Origin: Adiantum capillus-veneris | Taxonomy: Eukaryota; Streptophyta; Polypodiopsida; Polypodiales; Pteridaceae | Direction: 5' to 3' | Assembly: GCA_014529385.2 (NCBI GenBank) | Contig: CM043952.1 | Coordinates: 61,394,119-61,458,118, forward strand | Length of the DNA: 64,000 nucleotides | Part shown: positions 44,070 to 58,386 of the stretch, piece after piece | How the letters are laid out: each line of letters starts with the position of its first letter | Numbering within the stretch: the first letter of the stretch is position 1 | The notes under the pieces: model-generated | What the model was told of the DNA's origin: nothing | Databases searched by the model: none | What the model saw: the letters and a program-made list of their open reading frames with translations, nothing else | Position numbers and translations under genes: made by a program

Positions 44070-44751
44070 CATCATGACCACCGTACGATTGACAATCCCT
44101 GCTGAAAATGCTCCCATTGCAGCTGCTAGGTTGGGCCTTGACACCAGTAGGTTGTACATGAAACACCCAAATGCTAATGAAATCTACCCGAACCTAGTTG
44201 TTCCAACCTCCCCTATGCTATTTGCATGTACTACATCATCAGGACTACCCATCGTGTATGGATGTGTCATCACCAACACAGGGATGTCTACGTTCCTCTC
44301 ACCCATAGGCCAAATTGTGTGTCCTCGCATCAACTCATCAACCTCTAGCATGCGCATATCAAAGAACTCCACGCTCGTCAACTCCGCCTACGTCTCTAAG
44401 GAGTAGACCCACTCTACCTTTGCCTTCATAGACTCTGAAAACACGTGTTGTGTCTCACTACATCACTTCTCTACCTGTGTCATGTCTTGCACATCTAAAT
44501 GCTCTATCTTGTGAGCATGGTGGAGCTCACCCACGAAGGAGACATTCTCGTCTCTTGCTCAACGCATTCCAACAAAAAAATTGAGATGATACCATCTCAA
44601 ATATGATCGACGTGCGTAGGATAAACCATGCCATCCTTGGCACCTCTCGCAAGGACCAGTGGTGGACACAAATGAATCGTAATAGATTTCTCTCAAAGCA
44701 AAGCATGTCATCCACAATCTCTAAGTTGACCAACTAAGATTAGAATCACTA
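44070..44751. other. Copia 3 internal sequence without recognised domain
   Basis: On - the frame 44381-44184 (MTSVEFFDMRMLEVDELM, GERNVDIPVLVMTHPYT) and 44733-44527 have no motif I can assign. RT and integrase signatures are not seen. Confidence 0.4.
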
Positions 44752-45010
44752 TCATTTTTGGCACATGATGCACATGTATAAGTGCATATGATGCACCACT
44801 GTTGGTAATGACAATCTCGCCTCTCCTGCACCAACTATGTCATGCATTGAACCATCATTCAAGTGTACATTGCCAAACATCTCTCTAGAATAGCTATAAA
44901 ACCACTCACGATGTGGAGTGACATGAAACGTAGAATCCACATCTAGCAACCAGTGCGAAGGAAGTGCACAATCTATAGACATAAGAACATCAGGAGAAAA
45001 GAAGAAGCAA
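44752..45010 (-). pseudogene. Copia 3 protease region
   Basis: The frame shows HWLLDVDSTFHVTPHREWF (D-V-D-S where D-S/T-G-A is usual) and YSREMFGNVHLNDGSMHDIVG. This is the pattern around the active site and flap of Copia proteases. The active-site change and short length mark it as a remnant. Confidence 0.75.
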
Positions 45011-45165
45011 ATGTGACATCCTTATCACTCATGTACTCAGACACTGCATCTGCTCCAACAACCATCAAATTTGTTAAGGTACTACCATATAGTAACTAAG
45101 TTGCTAGATCTAACTAGAAACTCTTCACACTTGATAGTTTGACCTTAGTGTGTCAAACTAGTTAA

Positions 45166-45269
45166 TCATCTAGCAAATCCAAACTAATAAGTCACCTAGT
45201 AAATCTAAACTAGTTAATGACCTAGAAAATTTAAACTAGTAAGACATATAGAAAATCTAAACTAGTAGG
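45166..45269. repeat. 26-bp tandem repeat, four copies
   Basis: Units at 45166, 45192, 45218 and 45244 share the core ctagnaaatctaaactagtaag with several mismatches. Confidence 0.85.
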
Positions 45270-45504
45270 ATGTATGCTAAGTCAATCTTTAAGTGATTCA
45301 GGAAACGATTTAATCAACTTAACAAGAGAGGTACATGTAACCAAATATGAAAGTTCAATAAGATAATGTCATTTTCAAACACACATAGAAGTTTCAAAGA
45401 TACAAATCTCAATCTTCATTTGCCAACTCCACATCTTTGAGTGACAAAGCTCCTACCTTATCAAAATTGATACAAACTATGCTCTTCACTAAGAGCCAAG
45501 TCAC

Positions 45505-47592
<2,088 letters not shown>

Positions 47593-47827
47593 CTAACAAA
47601 GTCAAACAAGCACACACATATAAATATAATTAACAACAATAAATAAAAACAAGTTAAATCGCTTTTAAGAAAAGAGACTTAAGTCAATATAGACATATCC
47701 AAGTAGTGGGTTACAAAATTAAATATAGACTTGACACATTGTACACGTGCTCAAATAGTGGGGTACAAAATCAAATGTAGACATGACACATTTTAGACAT
47801 GTTCAAATAGTGAATTATAAAATATAA

Positions 47828-47926
47828 TCATTCATTGGAGCGCCATATAATAGGTATCCAACGATCAAGCTCCTCTAGCTTAGTGATCTTCTTCTTCTTC
47901 ACTACAACCCAATCTTCTCCATTCAT
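47828..47926 (-). CDS. Small ORF of 32 codons
   Basis: ATG at 47926 to TGA at 47828: MNGEDWVVVKKKKITKLEEL and then DRWIPIIWRSNE. It lies between the tnp2-like frame and the first exon of the intron-rich gene. It may be a short exon or the N-terminus of that gene; the evidence is an open frame with plausible composition only. Confidence 0.35.
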   Translation of the reverse strand: MNGEDWVVVKKKKITKLEELDRWIPIIWRSNE

Positions 47927-48018
47927 TCTCCTCTATTTGAACTTTCCAAATATTGCTTTGATGCATAGGAGGCTTTAGTATAGCAAGCTTTGCCATTTTT
48001 TCCTCACAGTTTATTTTC

Positions 48019-50230
48019 CTAACCACGGCATGCTTCAATCACACCTCCATTTTCGATGCATACTTTTACTATATCATTCTCTTGGAGCCATAAAGGAACA
48101 TTTCCACATTGTCCTTCCTCTAACAATCTATCCCTTCTCTTTAAGTCTTTCACTTCATAAGCTATGAACTTATGTCCTCGCGATAATGGAATTGGAATAA
48201 ACTTATGTAGCAAAGATGAGATTGGGCAAATACAATCCCAAGTGAAGGGCAACGATATCTTTTCAAGGACACTCATTCCTATAACTATATCAATAAGTAA
48301 CCGTTCTGAATGAGTATCACCTACAATGCATTGCTTATAGTATCTCCATGCAAAGAAAAGCATGGACTTTTCATGATGCTGCATAGAGAAAAAAGAAGTT
48401 ATAGAAGCTTTCCAATGGCCCCTTTCCTCTACTTGTTGATTTATATCATCAACCTTCACCACCACATGAGACCCAACTTTGTATATTTCCCCTCTGAAGA
48501 GAACCTTGTCATATGCCTTTACTTCTGCAATAGAAATGCTTGCTTCAATGTTCCAAAATCTCCTTATAAAGGTAGACTCCTCACTTGTTGGATTGCGAGA
48601 AACACATCGCTTCTTCGAAATTGCAATGCCTTTGAGAAGAAGTCTATCAATACATGGCGATCTTTGACCATGTTTCAACATGGTATTCCAAAAAGATTTC
48701 ACTGCACCAATAGACGAAACAATTGCTAAACCATCCATATGTTGCAGTGGACACTCCTCTGAGTAGTCTTCTATAGCGGAGTTACTGAAAGGTCCACCCA
48801 TAGAGGCATGCAAAGATCTTAAGAATCTTTGTTCCGGAAGAATCCCATCACTGTCTGATTGCACAATCTGAAAAACTCTAGTAAATAACTTTCTCAAATA
48901 ATATTGGACAAATGATGCTTCATCCTGCATATTATTTGTCTTGATGGTGCTATATATCTTTACAAGACACTCAAAAATATAACACCAGTGCCGATCATGT
49001 AGAACATGATGTATCACATCATCAAGAAGCTCACCACTTCTAGCAACATGTTCCAAGGGAGAAGAATTTTCTCCAAAGTATTCTTCCATTTGAATTCTCC
49101 AAGATTGTAGAAGTGATTTTACCACTTGAATATCACCAATGGACCAGCCATGATCTCTAGAGTAATTGTAGAAACTATGAGCTATGTAAATCAATAAATA
49201 GCCCAGAACTTGCATCCGTTCATCTATCCCATTGACTATCCTTAGAATATAATGAAGACACCACTGAATAAATTTTTGATTCTCCTCAGCCTTAAAAAAG
49301 TCACAGTAGACACTTGGATCATTTGGCCACCGTCCATATCGAATTGAGCTAGGCATCACCTTGGTGAGATCTCTCACAATTGCATCTATCTCCTTTTGAG
49401 AAGCATCAGCCTTCTGAATTAGATGTGAAATATACTTCTTAAATATGACATTGTGTGCATTACATCGTACACGCAGTCAAGGGATACATCAAAACCATAT
49501 AAGTCAGTAAGTCTCCACAAGATGGAGACCCCTGAGAGACCTGCTTTTTTCAAGGCTGCTTCCTTTTCAATTGTGTACATCATCGCTTGGCTTCCTCCAA
49601 AGTAGGTTTCATCTCACCAAATGTTCTATGTGATGGTGGAAATCTACTTTGATAGCGATTTTCATTATAAACATATTGACCATCCAGTTTTGTACCATCT
49701 TTCACTAGAGTTGCTTGTGCCTTGTCATGCCTGCAAAAGTCACTTCCTCCATTTTTAAACATGCCTATCTTGCACTGCGCAGGATGGTCTCGAGTAACCA
49801 TCATCACCATGGCGCATATCGTGCACAACTTTGTATAACCTTCAGGATCCTCAAAAAAAATTTCTACTGGATACTCATATATCACATCCACTCCACGAAG
49901 ATATAATTTCTCTAGCTCATCTACTAGAGGAGTTAAGCATGTTGCAAAAACATTTCCATAGCTCTTTATACTCTTTTTACAACTTTGTGGGATAAACAAG
50001 ACTGGCAAGACCTCTATGGAGGAGTTGGGACATGCATTAAACAACAAAATCTCCACAGCACCACAGCTTTTTTGAGTCGTCCGGGACGTGTGAAAACCAT
50101 CCCAATGAAGCAACAATGCTACATTGCGGGATCCCTAATTTTTAAAAATTTCCTCTTGGCAAACTCAAGGAAAGGAATTTTGTATATTTCGAAAAATGAC
50201 TTTTCGTGAACATAGCTGAATGTTCAAAAA
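48019..50230 (-). pseudogene. tnp2-like (CACTA/En-Spm type) transposase
   Basis: The frame from about 50200 (FFEIYKIPFLEFAKRKFLK) shifts into 50116-49580. There ALLLHWDGFHTSR, PLVDELEKLYLRGVDVIY, TICAMVMMVTRDHPAQCKIG and FPPSHRTFGEMKP follow the order of the Transposase_21/tnp2 domain. A one-base shift at about 49581 leads into SLDCVYDVMHNVIFKKY (the D-x-M-H-type motif) and then the open frame 49377-48019. That frame carries HVLHDRHWCYIFECLVKIY (like the DUF4218 region) and AYDKVLFRGEIYKV (like the DUF4216 region) and ends VIEACRG. tnp2 proteins cut CACTA element ends. The long 452-codon open part shows relatively recent decay. Family assignment rests on motif order; CACTA termini were not found. 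Confidence 0.72.
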
Positions 50231-52002
50231 AGTTGAATGTTGCAATGAGAGTTGAAAAGGCTACTGTACTTTAATTTAACTATCAAAGAGGAGCTACTGT
50301 AAATTAAAAGCTACTGTTAAATTAAAGCTTTAATTTAATTATCAAAGCGTACTTGGGCCGGGATACGAGTTGCTGTCTGCAGTAGAATAAAATCGAGCAG
50401 TCGCAAATTCGAAGAGGAGGAATACCCAGCACCACCGCGAATTCGAAGAGCTGGTAGGTAGCCGTCTGTATAAGATCTCAGAAGCTCTAATTAATAGCAA
50501 CATCGGGCCGAATTTGAAGCTCTTAATATCAGCAACATACCGTCTATATATAGAAGCTCTTAAGAACAACACCGTCTGCAATACGCGCGTGTCTATAGAG
50601 GAAGAGCAGCACCGCAAGCAGAGGAAATGCAGCTCCTGCGTGTACGTCGACGAGCAGCAGTAGCTACGCCTTGTTGTGTTATGTGTGAATATATCACCAC
50701 TCCAGCATCTTAATCAATGAGCTCATGATAGCGCCATGTCTTGCTAACAAAACAAGAACTAAAACTGTGCAGAGCTTGTGGCGGTGCGATGGCTTTCTCG
50801 TTTTGGCAAGAATCAGCTAGCTAGTATCTATTATCGCGTTGAGCTGGGTTCCCGCCCATACCTCTTGGTTAATTTTTGGTGATAGGGTAGAGATAAAGGT
50901 AGGTACACCTTTCATTTTAGTGGGCCCAAATCAATCAATACCTTAAACCCTCCAATCGGTTTTCTCATGGTTTTTAAGTCAAAAATTGAAGCTTTTATCG
51001 ATAATTTAACTTTTTGTAAATTTCCACCCCTAGCATTGGATCTTGCCTTGTTGTTCAAAGACAAATAGGGAGCTCCACCAGATGGTGGTTTTGTCGTAGA
51101 AGACTAGTAGGAGGATAGGGTGCAAGTAGCGACAGATGGCATGCCGTGCACGAGGAGATGCCAACAAAGAAAAGCACCCTCTAATAAGTTAAAAAGTCAA
51201 ATTCTCAACAACAATTTTGAGGATTGTCCATGCCCTAAGGAAAATAAAGTTGTTTGGCGTCATGAAATCCATGGTAATCATCCATATGACAAAAGACCAA
51301 CAGCTCCATTGACTATCATGTCAAGCTTCATTCATACAATTACGTAAAGCATGTGTAGATGTGTATTTTATAAATGAGAGTATGAGGGAATTACCTGATA
51401 TACAAGACTTTGGCATGTTGATTGAGTTGTTTACCTTGCTTGTACTCAAAATTGGCAGCACCCAAATGAGCTTGGGAAGCAAGTGGAGGCCGCATCAGTA
51501 TTAGACAGTGCAAGACTAATGGCTTTGCCAGCAGCTCCCAGCCAATCCATGCGTATTGTAGAGGTCAATCAGGCAAAATCAACATACGATATGTAATTGC
51601 AACACGAAGGCCAATCCTTACGGTAATCCTATACCCAATCATTTGGCAAACCCTGCTTTGATTCTCCATTTCTTGGTAGATTGCATAGCCTTAGAGATTT
51701 CTTGCCGCAGAGATTCTTGCAGTTCTACACAGACATACCCTTTACCTACAAAGATTAAAATTTGAGATACACAATTTAGAGAAATATAGGGTAAAAGCAA
51801 GATCTCCAAAAAGAGCTTGAGCACAAGGCTGAATTGAAAGAAGAGGAACAACACATATGCAACAATGACGACATAAGCAATAGTGACGATACGCATGATT
51901 GAAGAAGTGAATACCGCAGTCGAGATACAACAAAAGTCAAGGAAGTGATGATGATGGAGATTGTAGTAGGCATGATTACAATTGTAATAGATTGTAGTGA
52001 AA
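50231..52002. other. Unrecognised region right of the tnp2-like gene
   Basis: This is presumably promoter and terminal sequence of the CACTA-like element and its flank. Repeated gaagctct words occur at 50450-50560. The - frame at 51639-52160 is hydrophobic but overlaps a PPR remnant and has no family signature. Nothing else is seen. Confidence 0.4.
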
Positions 52003-52190
52003 GAACTCACGATGATATTGTCAGCGAGACTGTTGAAAAACAACCTTACACTTAGCACTACCTTGGTCGATATGTATGACAAATGTGGTAGGGCCAAGAA
52101 GCTTTGAGTTGTTTTCAAAAGGTGCAAAAGTGAGTGCATCTCTCCACATGAAATCACCACCTATGCTTGCATCTTGAAAACATGTGGCAA
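52003..52190 (+). pseudogene. PPR-repeat gene fragment
   Basis: One frame gives THDDIVSETVEKQ, then a shift to LLKNNLTLSTTLVDMYDKCG and, after one stop, SPHEITTYACILKTCGN. These are the repeat signatures of plant PPR proteins (LVDMYxKCG, TYxCILKxCG). Intact PPR proteins bind and edit or process organelle RNAs. Here fewer than two repeats survive. Related antisense fragments lie at 56456-56698 and 57915-58169. Confidence 0.8.
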
Positions 52191-52431
52191 TGGAAGATGT
52201 TGAGATGAGAAAAAGAACTCAAGATGATATAGTTTGTCAAGGAGATCCTAGCTCTTCAAAAGGGCATCAATCAAGGGGAACTTGAGCTGTAGAATTTCAT
52301 CATGAGTCATGGATCTTTGCACAATATAATCTCTCATGGTTACGTGATTGAACCACGCTCCTCATGAAGGTGTGTCACACTACAGGCAGACTCATTACAC
52401 CATAGTATTATAGACATCTTCGTAATCTTTC

Positions 52432-52475
52432 ATGATGTTGATGCCATGATATCATTATCATGGCATCAACATCAT
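52432..52475. repeat. Perfect inverted repeat, 20-bp arms
   Basis: atgatgttgatgccatgata (52432-52451), four bases, then its exact reverse complement (52456-52475). It could form a strong hairpin. Confidence 0.97.
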
Positions 52476-52525
52476 TATCATGCAGAGCTCTCGGTACTGC
52501 AAAACTCCTTGCTTATCTTCGTGAG

Positions 52526-52537
52526 GCTCTGATACCA
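52526..52537 (-). promoter_or_regulatory. Copia-type primer-binding site on minus strand
   Basis: gctctgatacca, the reverse complement of TGGTATCAGAGC, directly follows (on -) an LTR end at 52538. Confidence 0.88.
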
Positions 52538-52830
52538 TGTTGAACCACCACACACAAGAGAGAGGAGAGAGGGATGACACCACATTTTCAAACCCCAAAG
52601 GTGTGTTAAGTGATCACACGAGATGAGTTTATATAGAGGGGAGCAGGGGGCTATATATAGAGATACGATATATTGCACAACATGCACTCCAACCCTTACT
52701 CCCTACTTAAAACATCATCCAAAACATTAAAGGCATGCTGTTTGAGTCACTTTATCCCAATCCACTTGTGATAAGTCCTCCTACGATACACTCTACACTG
52801 TCTTATGACCAAACTCCAAAATAAACTAAG
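52538..52830 (-). repeat. Copia 5' LTR remnant on minus strand
   Basis: On - the LTR ends GGTGGTTCAACA next to the primer-binding site. A TATA box, tatataaactc, lies at about 52625-52640. The outer edge is unresolved and no element body survives; only about 330 bp of leader-like sequence follows before the PPR fragment. Confidence 0.65.
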
Positions 52831-53303
52831 TAAAAAATGCACCAAACTTTAGAGGAAGCCTAGCCACCCTTTGTACTCTAACCAAGCCACCATTTCCATA
52901 CTTGAGAGATTCTAAACTACCCTCATGAGACGCTTCATGTGGAAACACATTGGCTATACTCGATACATGCTCTCTCTTGACCACTTATTTGCCTACACAA
53001 ACAATTTTCCATATACTCTCTTTTCTTTGACCAACTTTGAATCCCCACCCTTTCCAATTGGCATGCCTTCAATTCTTGTTTTTCTCTTTCTTAACATTGA
53101 ATCATCACAATATCCTATTGCCTCCCTCTACTACATAGCCCACCATCCTTGTCAGCAGAAGGTGTTTAGTATCATTGCTTCAATCTACAATATAGAGAGC
53201 AAGGCCACAAATATTTGGTTGGCATAGAAATAGGTGAAGAGATGTAGACCAAAGTAGTAGGACTTTTCAAGGGTATCTATGGCCTCTTTCTACCTCTATC
53301 TCT
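52831..53303. other. Unrecognised AT-rich sequence
   Basis: The + frame at 52925-53227 has no motif. Nothing else is seen. Confidence 0.4.
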
Positions 53304-53324
53304 CTCCATATATATCTCTACCCT

Positions 53325-53361
<37 letters not shown>

Positions 53362-53518
53362 AAGATTTCAAGGAATTTTTTAAAGCTATTTTATTATGCA
53401 TACTCCATATATATCTCTACCTCTCCCTCTCTCTCTCCCTCTCTCTCTAGGGTTGCAAGGAACTTCTAAAGCTATTCCATCATGCATACTCCATATATAT
53501 CTCTACCTCTCCCTCTCT

Positions 53519-53571
<53 letters not shown>

Positions 53572-53609
53572 GGGTTGCAAGGAACTTCTAAAGCTATTCC
53601 ATCATGCAT
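53304..53609. repeat. Tandem repeat with CT-rich core, three copies
   Basis: Units begin ctccatatatatctctacc at 53304, 53403 and 53489. Each has a CT array of different length followed by a segment ending in ctattccatcatgcat (variant in the first). Confidence 0.9.
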
Positions 53610-54753
53610 ATTGTGTGATTTTTCCCCTTGAAAATGGGTCCCTCCATCACTTTGCATATGCATTACTTCCATCCTTCCTCTAATATCTTTCAATGTATAT
53701 AAGTTTTTATTTTGGTGCTTTAGTCATTTAGCTCTGTCATGTTTTTGAAAATTTTCCATGTTTGAGCTAGTGTTTTTTATTTTAGATTTCATCATGAAGT
53801 CCAAAGTGTCAATTTGTTCCCCTCATCTTATTTTCAATCTTTTTTTGTGTGTATCATATGTCACACACAAAAAATATAAAGTATTTCTAACAGCTTTTAA
53901 AAAAAAAAATCACTACATACATATTGAAAGTACATAGTGCAAAGACACTTTAAGGAAAAGAAAATGCTAATGAAGGAAAAATAAAGGAGGAGAGAAACAC
54001 AAATGGACCACCACTTTATATGGACACAAAAAGACTTTTGACTCTCCACCTTCATGTGTCTTTTCATTTCCTAAACTTACCCTTCACTTAGGCACTTAAG
54101 ATGTTTTGAAAGGCTTGATATTTTTTTGAAATTGGGGAGACCTAATGCCAAAATTAACACAATATCTCAAAACTTCAACAAGAGTTTTTAATCTCTTGCC
54201 TCTTGTAATAGGAAATACATTCTCCCATTGAACTAGATATATATGCAATGAGTTTCAAGGAGTATAGCACCATTTGCAGTACTTGTATCACCTCTAAGCT
54301 ACACTAATAAGTATTTTCTTAATCAGACCATAAAAAAGTAAGAGATGGTGCCACAATCTCTCCTTTGAAAGTAGACACAATAAATGGGTCTTGCACAACT
54401 TTCCTTGGGAAAATCTCACCATACAATATACCTTTAAAAAAAAACAAAAACAACTCTAAGATATGAGAAATGATATAGACAAGTGCCCAAACTTAGGTAT
54501 TGATTTTTTCAAGGTCATGGAATATGAGAGTTACAATGCACTCTGAAGCTTCTTTGCAAAAATGAATTACGAGAAAAAATAAAAACATCACAAAATAACA
54601 TAAGATAAAACATAGTATAAGTACCACAGTATGTCCCCCTAATTTTGGTTTGGGCTTAATACAAAATAATCACTATATTGTGATGTGGAAAGGCATGCTT
54701 AGTAAGTGGGTTGGGACCTAGAATTTGTTACTTGTAATCAGTGACTATATAAT
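53610..54753. other. Unrecognised AT-rich intergenic sequence
   Basis: No coding frame longer than about 60 codons with any recognisable feature, and no element ends. Confidence 0.5.
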
Positions 54754-54999
54754 TACTATATAGTAATTGCATTGAATTTAGGATTTGCTACTTCTAACTA
54801 GCAAGTCAACATAGTTACTATATAGTAATTGTGTGGAATTGGGATTTACTGCTTCTAACTAGCAATTACACATAGTTGCTATATAGTAATTGCATTAGAC
54901 CAAGGATTTACTACTTCTATGTAGCAACTCCACTTAGTACTATATAGGAAATCTAGAGGTACTTGAAAGTTGCTAGTTCCATCCAGCAATTATAGACCT
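54754..54999. repeat. 61-62-bp tandem repeat with TACTATATAGTA palindrome, four copies
   Basis: The unit start tactatatagtaattg (or variant) recurs at 54754, 54816, 54877 and 54938. A second shared block is ggatttactacttctaact with small changes. More degenerate units may continue to about 55100. Confidence 0.88.
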
Positions 55000-55488
<489 letters not shown>

Positions 55489-56315
55489 CTTTAGTAGATA
55501 GTAGAATCAAAAATTCTCTCAAGTTTGAAGCTCTCTTTAAGGCGGTCCAAGTCTCTCATAAAGTCTCTCTCATGATTTAGGAGTTTAAACTCCCTTTACA
55601 ATTTCCGCCAAGCCGTTAACGGCTCTGTGATTCATCAAAACGGATTAATTAAACTTAAGTTGACCTCAATGATCAAAATTTATTAGTTGGGCTTCCAGAT
55701 TCAGCCCTGCTTAACTTCGTCCAATCTTCTTGAGCCTCGGCTTACCGAGGTCCCTTCAACTTTCTCTGAATGAGTGCCCTTCCACTTGCTTCTTCAACTC
55801 TCTTGCACACCTAGTCGAGGTCAAGATCCAGAGAGAAAGTTCCCTTATTAGCTTCGAGAACAAGAGATAGAGTCTCCCCTGATTGCTCCTCCACTCCTTC
55901 CTTGCTTAGATTCGAGAGCGAGAGCGAGTGAGTTATCTCCTTGCTAGTGTCCGAGAGCGAGAGAGAGAGAGTGGCTTCTTCCTCCTCTCTGGCTCCTTGC
56001 TCCGACTTCTCAAGCTAAACCTCCCTTCTCCTTCAAGCAACAACTCCCATTCAGTATCTCCTCCTCAATGCTTCATGCTATCCCTTCTCCCTTCGTGCAT
56101 GCCTTCCTTTTAATACCCCTTTTTTTATTTTTAGCACCGACCGCATTGTCTACCTCCGGTGACGTGGCAAGCCAGCTACGGATCAACGCCAAAAGTGGCG
56201 AGACTGGGGCGCTTGGCGAGCTCTGCATTTTATCCTCCTTGCTCAACATCGACCGATGCCTCCTGTGGCCGGCGCGAGTGCTTCTTCCTCGCCCTGCGCT
56301 TCTCCCGCCGTGTGA

Positions 56316-56343
56316 CCCCCCCCCCCCCCCCCCCCCCCCCCCC
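56316..56343. repeat. Poly-C run
   Basis: 28 consecutive C. It generates false Pro and Gly frames and is a likely spot for sequencing error. Confidence 0.9.
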
Positions 56344-56455
56344 TTCACGCACAATAACCCTCATTTCCCTTATTGGGCGGCCATTGAGCCTATCCCCAGT
56401 GAGTGGCCCGTTACTATTGGGCCCTTGGGCACCATAGTCCTTGGGCGGGTGGCCC

Positions 56456-56698
56456 TCAAAGGGCACCACCTTTGACATCTTTGAGGGAGCCACGTTTGAC
56501 ATCCACATCAACCAAAGAATTGTAAAGCACATCATCTTCCTCCAACAGTCCTTGACTAACAATATCATCGTGAATTTTGCTGCCATTTCTGTGTCGTGGA
56601 TAATGCCACAGGTCATCAAGACGCAAGTATAAGTGATTGCATTTGGAGAAACGCATTCCCTTGCATTTAGTTAACAAGCGAGATCTTCTTTGCCACAA
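56456..56698 (-). pseudogene. PPR-repeat gene fragment in duplication copy 1
   Basis: On - the overlapping frames give NAITYTCVLMTCGIIHDTEM and, after a one-base shift, GSKIHDDIVSQGLLEEDDVL and YNSLVDVDVKRGSL. These match successive blocks of a PPR repeat (TYxCVLxxCG, IHDDIVSxGLL, LVDVYxKCGSL). The shift is shared with copy 2, so the gene was already dead before the duplication. Confidence 0.75.
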
Positions 56699-56990
56699 CC
56701 GTGTTGGGCATTCTCACAACCAATGATCTCCAAGAGCTGTTAACCCTTTAAATAGCTCGTGCTTTTGTAAGAGCACACATATCAATTAAAGCATTGACAA
56801 TGCACAGTGATGACACAGATATTGACTAAAGCAATGACGAGTTCAAGTTCTCTCGCATATATAATTATGAGTGCACTGCAAAAGATGACATTCCGAAACT
56901 TGGTTGAAGTCAAAAATTCTGAGATGGCACACCCGTCGAGGCGATCGACGAAACTGATGCCATTAACGACACTTGTTACTTAATTCAAAT

Positions 56991-58386
56991 GATGGTTTAG
57001 AAGTTTTAACTACCTTTACAATTCCCTCGGGCAGTTAATGGCTCCATGATTCATCAAAACAGATTAATTAAACCTAAGTTGACGTTAATGATCAAAATTT
57101 CTTCTATGTTGGGCTTCCAGATTGAGCCCTGATTAACTTCGTCCAATCTTCTTGAGCCATGGCATACCAAGCTCCCTTCAACTTGCTTCAATTGAGTGCC
57201 CTTCCACTTGCTTCTTCAACTCTCTTGCACACCTTGTCGAGGTCAAGATCGAGAGATAAAGTTCCCTGCTTAGCTTCGAGAACGAGAGATAGTGTCTCCC
57301 CTGATTGCTCCTCCACTCCTTCCTTGCTTAGATCCGAGAGTGAGAGAGACAGAGTTATCTCATTGCTGGTGTCCGAGAGCGAGAGAGAGAGAGTGGCTTC
57401 TTCCTCCTCTCTGACTCCTAGCTCCGACTTCTCAAGCTAAACCTCCCTTCTCCTTCAAGCAACAAATCCCGTTGAGTATCTACTTCAATGCTTCATGCAA
57501 TCCCTTCTTCTTCCAATCGTCCTCTCCCTTCGTGCATGCCCTCCTTTTAATAGCCCTTTTTTATTTTAGCACCGACGGCGCCATCGTTGTGGGAAGGACC
57601 ACCGGTGACATGGCAAGCCAGCTTTGGATCAACCCGAAAATTGGTGAGACTGGAGCCGAATCAAAGTGCCTTCGCAAGCTCTGCATTTTTCCCTCCTTGC
57701 TCGACATCGTCTGATGCGTCGTGTGGTTGGCACGAGTGGTTCTTCCTCTCCTTGCGCTATCTCCCGCCGACTGCATGCCATCCTCCTCCTTCCTTTCTCC
57801 CCCTTCACACACAAGAACCCTCATTTCCCTTATTGGGCGGCCATTGAGCCTATCTCCTTGGGTGGCCCATTACTATTGGGCCCTTGGGTACCATAGTCCT
57901 TGGGTGGGTGGCTCTCAAAGGCCACCACCTTTGACATCCACGTTGACCAAGGCATTGTTAAGAAAAACATCTTCCTCTAGCAGTCCTTGACTAACAATAT
58001 CATCGTGAATTTTGCTGCCATTTCTGTGTCGTGGATAACGCCACAGGCCATCAACACGCAAGTATAAGTGATTGCATTTGCAAAAACGCCTTCCCTTGCA
58101 TTTAGTTAGCAAGCCAGATCTTCTTTGCCACAGCTGTATTGGGAATTCCCCGCAACCAACGATCTTCAAGAGTTGTTAACCCTTTAAACTGCTCGTGCTT
58201 TCATAAGAGGACACATATCAATTAAAGTATTGCCAACGCACAGTGATGACACAGATATTTACTAAAGTAGTGCCGAATTCAAGTTCTCTCGCATATATAA
58301 TTAAGAGTGCACTGCAAAAGATGACGTTCTGGAACTTGGTCGAAGTAAAAAATTCTCAGATGGCACATCGATCGAGGCGATCGACC
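56991..58386. repeat. Tandem duplication of about 1.4 kb, copy 2
   Basis: The partner of 55573-56949, separated from it by about 40 bp. Its right end coincides exactly with the insertion point of the Gypsy 3 LTR at 58387. Confidence 0.93.
57915..58169 (-). pseudogene. PPR-repeat gene fragment in duplication copy 2
   Basis: Same blocks as copy 1: NAITYTCVLMACGVIHDTEM, then shifted GSKIHDDIVSQGLLEEDVFL and NNALVNVDVKGG. Confidence 0.75.

Larger units (their letters stand above)
43686..45010 (-). mobile_element. Internally deleted Copia element on minus strand (Copia 3)
   Basis: A 3' LTR (about 43686-44056) and polypurine tract lie at the left. On - upstream of it are about 0.7 kb without recognisable RT or integrase, and then a gag-end/protease stretch at 44752-45010. 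No 5' LTR is identified. The left LTR abuts Copia 2, so Copia 3 or a deletion removed the rest of Copia 2. Confidence 0.7.
55573..56949. repeat. Tandem duplication of about 1.4 kb, copy 1
   Basis: It begins gatttaggag and ends ggcgatcgacg. It matches 56991-58386 along its length with substitutions and small indels. It contains a homopolymer of about 28 C at 56316-56343 not present in copy 2, and an antisense PPR fragment. Confidence 0.93.

Noticed and set aside
45166-45269. 26-bp repeats as element termini
   Set aside because: They are a simple tandem array without inverted partner or target duplication.
51639-52160. 173-codon hydrophobic minus frame resembling a membrane protein
   Set aside because: Overlaps a plus-strand PPR remnant and AT-rich sequence; hydrophobicity follows from T-rich codons and no family is recognisable.
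56073-56475. Frames with poly-Pro or poly-Gly
   Set aside because: Produced by the 28-bp C run at 56316-56343; the parallel copy of the duplication does not keep these frames.
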